A DNA stretch of 64,000 nt from CABQCM01 sp965145485 (lineage in GTDB: Bacteria > Bacillota > Clostridia > Oscillospirales > Acutalibacteraceae), in assembly GCA_965145485.1 (NCBI GenBank), contig CBCTCU010000004.1, positions 1 through 64,000 on the forward strand. Reading direction: 5' to 3'. Each line of letters starts with the position of its first letter. Position 1 is the stretch's first letter. This document shows, one piece after another, positions 60,820 to 64,000 of the stretch. The notes under the pieces are model-generated. The model saw nothing but the letters and a program-made list of their open reading frames with translations. It searched no databases and was not told where the DNA came from. The position numbers and the translations under genes are program-made.

Positions 60820-61899
60820 TCAATTCCTATTCTTCCGCTTTTTAAAGAAGCCGCGAGAGGGCTCCTCCTCCAAATAGTCCTCATCGTCCGACAAATCGTA
60901 GTCCTCCCCAAATTTCAGGTTGGAAAACTTGGAGGGGCGCTCCTCTTCCGGGTCGGCATCGATTTGAAACCGGGTGGGCGCCTTAGCCGATGCGGATGCT
61001 GGCGGCGTGGTTTTTTGCGGTTGAGCCGCCGCGGATGAGGCAGGCCTCTGAGCAGGCTGTCTGACCTGCGAAGGGGCATCCTTCGCCTCTACCGGCACCG
61101 GGTCGGAATTGCTTGCAATCTCTACCGGCTCTACATCGCTGGATACCTCCGGCCGGGCCGGCGCCTCCCGTTCGACAGCATCGGGAGCTTCTTCGACAGC
61201 TACTGCGCTGGAAGCCTCATGTCTCGCCTTGTCCGTGGCAACAGCCACCGCTGCCTCGGCCGCCTCGGCCTTATCCTGTGCTACAGTCTCGGCTGCAACC
61301 GGAGGCGCAGGGATGACCCTCTCTTGCGCGGCAAGGCGCTCAATCAGGGAAATCTGCTCGTGATACATGGCAATGAGCTGATCCTTAAAGCTCTGGGTCT
61401 GGCGTTTCATCTCTTCCAGAGCGGCGCGTTCCGCCCGGCTTTTCTCCAAGGCGTCAAACAGCATACGGCCGGAACGGTCCTTCGCCTCGGCGATCACTTT
61501 AGTCGCCTGCTGTTTGGTATCGGCCAACCTGGCCTGATAATCCGCCTCGGCCTGTTCGGTGAGGGCGTTCGCTTTCTGACGGGCCTCGCTCTCAAGCTTG
61601 GCCGCGGTACGCTCCGACTCCTCCTTGAGCTTGGCGGCGGTTTCCTGCGCGTCCTTAGTAATCTGGTCGGCAGCCCGCTGGGCGGTCAAAAGGGCATTGT
61701 GAATGCTTCCCTCCTGCGCGCGGTACTCCTCAATCTTGTCGGCCAGCACGCCAAGCTTCTGCATCAGCGCGTCGGTATTCTTCTGCGTGGCCTCCATCGT
61801 GCGGACAACCTCGTCGATAAACTCGTCCACCTCGTCAATACGGTATCCCCGGCCTACACGGGTGAAAACGACGTTCTTGATATCTTCAATCGTATACAT
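60820..61899 (-). CDS. divIVA: DivIVA family septum-site/polar scaffold protein
   Basis: 359 aa. The N-terminal DivIVA domain (MYTIEDIKNVVFTRVGRGY-x-DEVDEFID) binds curved membrane, a long coiled coil follows to about 190, then an Ala/Pro/Glu-rich stretch and an acidic-then-basic end. It is longer than most DivIVA proteins because of the low-complexity part. The start at 61899 (MYTIE) is the family start; GGGGAG is 10 nt upstream. It follows sepF as in most Firmicutes. Confidence 0.92.
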   Translation of the reverse strand: MYTIEDIKNVVFTRVGRGYRIDEVDEFIDEVVRTMEATQKNTDALMQKLGVLADKIEEYRAQEGSIHNALLTAQRAADQITKDAQETAAKLKEESERTAAKLESEARQKANALTEQAEADYQARLADTKQQATKVIAEAKDRSGRMLFDALEKSRAERAALEEMKRQTQSFKDQLIAMYHEQISLIERLAAQERVIPAPPVAAETVAQDKAEAAEAAVAVATDKARHEASSAVAVEEAPDAVEREAPARPEVSSDVEPVEIASNSDPVPVEAKDAPSQVRQPAQRPASSAAAQPQKTTPPASASAKAPTRFQIDADPEEERPSKFSNLKFGEDYDLSDDEDYLEEEPSRGFFKKRKNRN

Positions 61900-61953
61900 G
61901 CCCTTCCAACTCCCCTTCATCGGTCATTCCGACTCTTTTTGCTTGCCGCGGAA

Positions 61954-62412
61954 TCACAAGTACAGGCCGTTGCCCTCCAGCTCGTCGATGAGCACCTCGC
62001 CCATGACGTCGACGTTGCTCGGCGTAATCATATAGGTTTTGTTGGCAACCTTTTTGATGGTGGCCTTATTAGCATAAGCGGCGCCGCTGACAAAATCGAC
62101 CAGCCGGTGCGCAACCTCCTTGGGGGTATCCTCCAGGTTGAGCACCACCGTACGCCGGTCGTTGAGATGATCGGCAATCGACGGGCCGTCGCTCATGCGC
62201 TCGGGCTTGACCAGCACTACCTGAAGCTGGCTTCCAGTGTTGAGATTGACAATTTTGCTGCGTCTATCTGCCGAACGGGAGGGCGCGCTCTCACTTGCCG
62301 GCGGCTCGCTGTAAGCCGGAGGCGCCTCCTCGGGGATATCATCGTCATAGTAGTAGTCGTCATCGTCGATTGGAGCGTTCATCATGTTTTTGATCTTGTC
62401 CTTAAAGCTCAT
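61954..62412 (-). CDS. sepF: Cell division protein SepF
   Basis: 152 aa. N-terminal amphipathic helix (MSFKDKIKNMMN) that binds membrane, an acidic Tyr/Asp and Pro linker and the C-terminal SepF dimer domain (about 60-150; NLEDTPKEVAHRLVDFVSGAAYA) that bundles FtsZ. GGAGG precedes the ATG by about 7 nt. Lies between yggS and divIVA. Confidence 0.95.
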   Translation of the reverse strand: MSFKDKIKNMMNAPIDDDDYYYDDDIPEEAPPAYSEPPASESAPSRSADRRSKIVNLNTGSQLQVVLVKPERMSDGPSIADHLNDRRTVVLNLEDTPKEVAHRLVDFVSGAAYANKATIKKVANKTYMITPSNVDVMGEVLIDELEGNGLYL

Positions 62413-62438
62413 GGTCCTACCTCCAAAACCCTTATATT

Positions 62439-63173
62439 TTAATGGGATTGCCGGGGGCCAAACAGAGCCGAGCCGACCCGCACGAGCGTAGCGCCCTCCG
62501 CCACGGCCTCCTCATAGTCACCGGACATCCCCATAGATAACACGTCCATAAATACATTATCTATTTTTTTGCCCCGAATGTCAACAAACAGTTGGTGCAA
62601 TCGGTAAAAAATTTGACGAATTTCGTCTTTTGTTTCGCAAATGGGAGGAATACTCATGATTCCACGAACCGATATTCCAGGAAATGTCGAAATATTGGAT
62701 AAGATTCCCTCGAGTTCCGATACCCGCACCCCCGACTTGCTCTCTTCCTCCCCGATGTTGACCTCGACGAGCACCTCGGTTACCATGCCCAGCATGAGGC
62801 TGCGATCGGATATGGCCTTTGCCAGGCGGACCGAGTCGACCGACTCGATCATGCGCACCATGCCGGTGACCGCATTCACCTTGTTGGTCTGCAAATGGCC
62901 GATCAGATGGATTTCGGCCTGGTCGCGGTGCAGCGCGTCCCACTTTGACTGAAGCTCCTGCACCCGGTTTTCCCCGATCAGGTCGATGCCGAGATCGATT
63001 GCGCGGTTGATCACCTCGGCCGGCACCGTCTTGGTTGCGGCCAGAAGGCGGATCTCCTCCGGCGAGCGCCCGGCGCTCTGGGCGGCGCGGGCAATGTTTT
63101 CCCTCACGCGCTTGATGTTGTCCTCCAGGCCGCCGTAACGGGCCTCGAGCTCCTCACTTGACCACTTTTCCAT
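62439..63173 (-). CDS. YggS family PLP-homeostasis protein
   Basis: 244 aa, PLP-binding TIM-barrel protein without known catalysis that buffers pyridoxal phosphate. The PLP lysine lies in LLAATKTVP, with IGENRVQEL, HLIGHLQTNK and LSMGMSGDYEEA as family blocks. AAGGA lies 8 nt before the ATG at 63173; the frame is open upstream inside the neighbouring gene. It overlaps the upstream HlyD-like gene by 20 nt. Confidence 0.93.
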   Translation of the reverse strand: MEKWSSEELEARYGGLEDNIKRVRENIARAAQSAGRSPEEIRLLAATKTVPAEVINRAIDLGIDLIGENRVQELQSKWDALHRDQAEIHLIGHLQTNKVNAVTGMVRMIESVDSVRLAKAISDRSLMLGMVTEVLVEVNIGEEESKSGVRVSELEGILSNISTFPGISVRGIMSIPPICETKDEIRQIFYRLHQLFVDIRGKKIDNVFMDVLSMGMSGDYEEAVAEGATLVRVGSALFGPRQSH

Positions 63174-64000
63174 CGTACAGATCCTTCCCCTCCACAATGA
63201 CTTCGTCGTATAGCTTGAGCGAATTGCTCTGGGTGGTATCGGTCTCACAAATCGTAAAGCTTGCGTTGGAATACAGGATATTGATCGGCTTGAATTTTGC
63301 CGCGATACCCGAGAGCACGTACACCCCTCGCACCCCGTCGACCACACGCACCGCCGAGCTCGCTATGCGCAACCCGGCATATTCCTTCAGACGGATTTGG
63401 ATGGTTTCCTGCCGGGCTGAAAACAGCTCGCTGGAGGTATAGTCGCAGCGCAAAATCACCACGCACCGGCCGTCGCCCGACCCCTGGTTAATCGAGCTGA
63501 CCGTCACCGGCTGCACCGACTGGGTCCCTATCTGGAGCACAATGTCGATCGTCTGCCCCTTGGACAAAAGGGCAGCTTGGTCTTCGGTCATGGTGCAGGC
63601 GATATACCACTCGTAATCATAGACCAGCTTGCCGACCGCCCCTTCCACGTCCGCGGGCTGGGCCGCCTTCACCGCATCGAGCTTTTCCGGCGTGAGGGTT
63701 TCCAGCTCAGGGACGGTCAGCGCCTGTTCCAGGCCGTCCACCGTTGAGACAAAGTATCCCGAAGAGGGCACGGTGATCTGGGATGCAGCCTCCCCCGCGC
63801 TGCTGCGCAGGTCATTGAGCTCGGCCTGCAGCTGGGCAATCGTCCCGCTGAAATCGGCAACCATGCCGGCGGCGATCTGGCGCTTGTTCATCAGTGTGAG
63901 CAGGCTCGCGGCCGTGGAATCCAGACCGTCCAGCCGCCCCTTTTCGGCGATATTGAGCAATTGATTGAGTTCCTCATTCACCTGAGCCCCCAGCAAATCC
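63154..64000 (-). CDS. HlyD-like membrane-fusion protein, 5'-truncated by window edge
   Basis: About 282 codons of the C-terminal part are visible and the frame runs off the window. It has a coiled-coil segment (FSGTIAQLQAELNDLRSS), an embedded lipoyl/barrel-like region (ITVPSSGYFVSTVDGLEQ) and beta-rich C-terminal domains (YAGLRIASSAVRVVDGVRGVYVL). Relatives annotated as HlyD family adaptors precede yggS-sepF-divIVA in Clostridia; their function there is unknown. Overlap with yggS suggests one division-related operon. Confidence 0.75.
   Translation of the reverse strand, partial: DLLGAQVNEELNQLLNIAEKGRLDGLDSTAASLLTLMNKRQIAAGMVADFSGTIAQLQAELNDLRSSAGEAASQITVPSSGYFVSTVDGLEQALTVPELETLTPEKLDAVKAAQPADVEGAVGKLVYDYEWYIACTMTEDQAALLSKGQTIDIVLQIGTQSVQPVTVSSINQGSGDGRCVVILRCDYTSSELFSARQETIQIRLKEYAGLRIASSAVRVVDGVRGVYVLSGIAAKFKPINILYSNASFTICETDTTQSNSLKLYDEVIVEGKDLYDGKVVK

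Noticed and set aside
1..64000. CRISPR arrays, insertion sequences, prophage genes, rRNA and tRNA.
   Set aside because: No regularly spaced repeats, transposase or integrase frames, phage structural genes or cloverleaf/CCA patterns were seen while reading both strands.

Overview
The window comes from a GC-rich, endospore-forming, low-oxygen-type Firmicute, most likely class Clostridia, order Oscillospirales (Ruminococcaceae/Oscillospiraceae relatives). The evidence is the gene set: spoVAC-spoVAD, a mreBCD-pbp2 rod operon with a MinD-like gene and mgsA, the IspH-ribosomal-S1 fusion behind cmk-plsC, yggS-sepF-divIVA-lspA-rluD, a split transketolase, a class B sortase, DUF5711 and DUF5685 proteins, and dockerin modules typical of cellulosome-type clostridia. 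No rRNA, tRNA, CRISPR array, insertion sequence or prophage is visible. The order was inferred from gene content and not from any search.

Layout. 3-2414 (+): nucleoside salvage operon deoD'-cdd-pdp, cut by the left edge. 2840-6595 (-): cvpA-pgsA-clpE. 6796-8367 (-): DUF5711 membrane protein. 8869-13217 (-): ecfA1-ecfA2-ecfT-truA-MBL hydrolase. 13437-18756 (-): ruvC-ruvA-ruvB-glmM and a SAM methyltransferase, with long non-coding spacers between some of them. 19159-22049 (+): YjbQ and two SGNH-hydrolase paralogues, one cytosolic and one secreted with a dockerin. 22399-30953 (+): mreBCD, a secreted dockerin-GxGYxYP protein, pbp2, minD-like and mgsA. 31216-43139 (-): an M24 peptidase, a seven-repeat propeller lipoprotein, ispH/S1, plsC, cmk, a BaiN-like flavoprotein, a DUF4430 lipoprotein, an ECF S component, a Cys-rich DnaJ protein, DUF5685, and an ABC ATPase without a permease. 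43384-44856 (+): spoVAC-spoVAD. 45318-48815 (-): DUF6020 membrane protein-flavoprotein-GtrA. 49160-56364 (+): nifS-thiI-(CinA::sortase B)-Ig-like/lysozyme-like surface protein. 56477-56665 (+): rpmB. 57046-58960 (-): split transketolase. 59167-64000 (-): HlyD-like'-yggS-sepF-divIVA-lspA-rluD, cut by the right edge.

Most of the window is housekeeping: cell shape and division, envelope precursors, recombination, nucleoside salvage, tRNA modification and vitamin import. The unusual parts are on the cell surface. They are a single open frame joining the cytosolic enzyme CinA to a membrane-anchored class B sortase (51626-54397), followed by a secreted Ig-like protein with a lysozyme-like end; a pair of dockerin proteins, one sitting inside the mre operon; and an S-component/DUF4430 lipoprotein pair that looks like a vitamin capture system. 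Start codons are often TTG: eight genes have their best ribosome-binding-site spacing at a TTG. Nine sigma-A-like promoters with exact 17-nt spacers and eight terminator-type hairpins could be read by eye.
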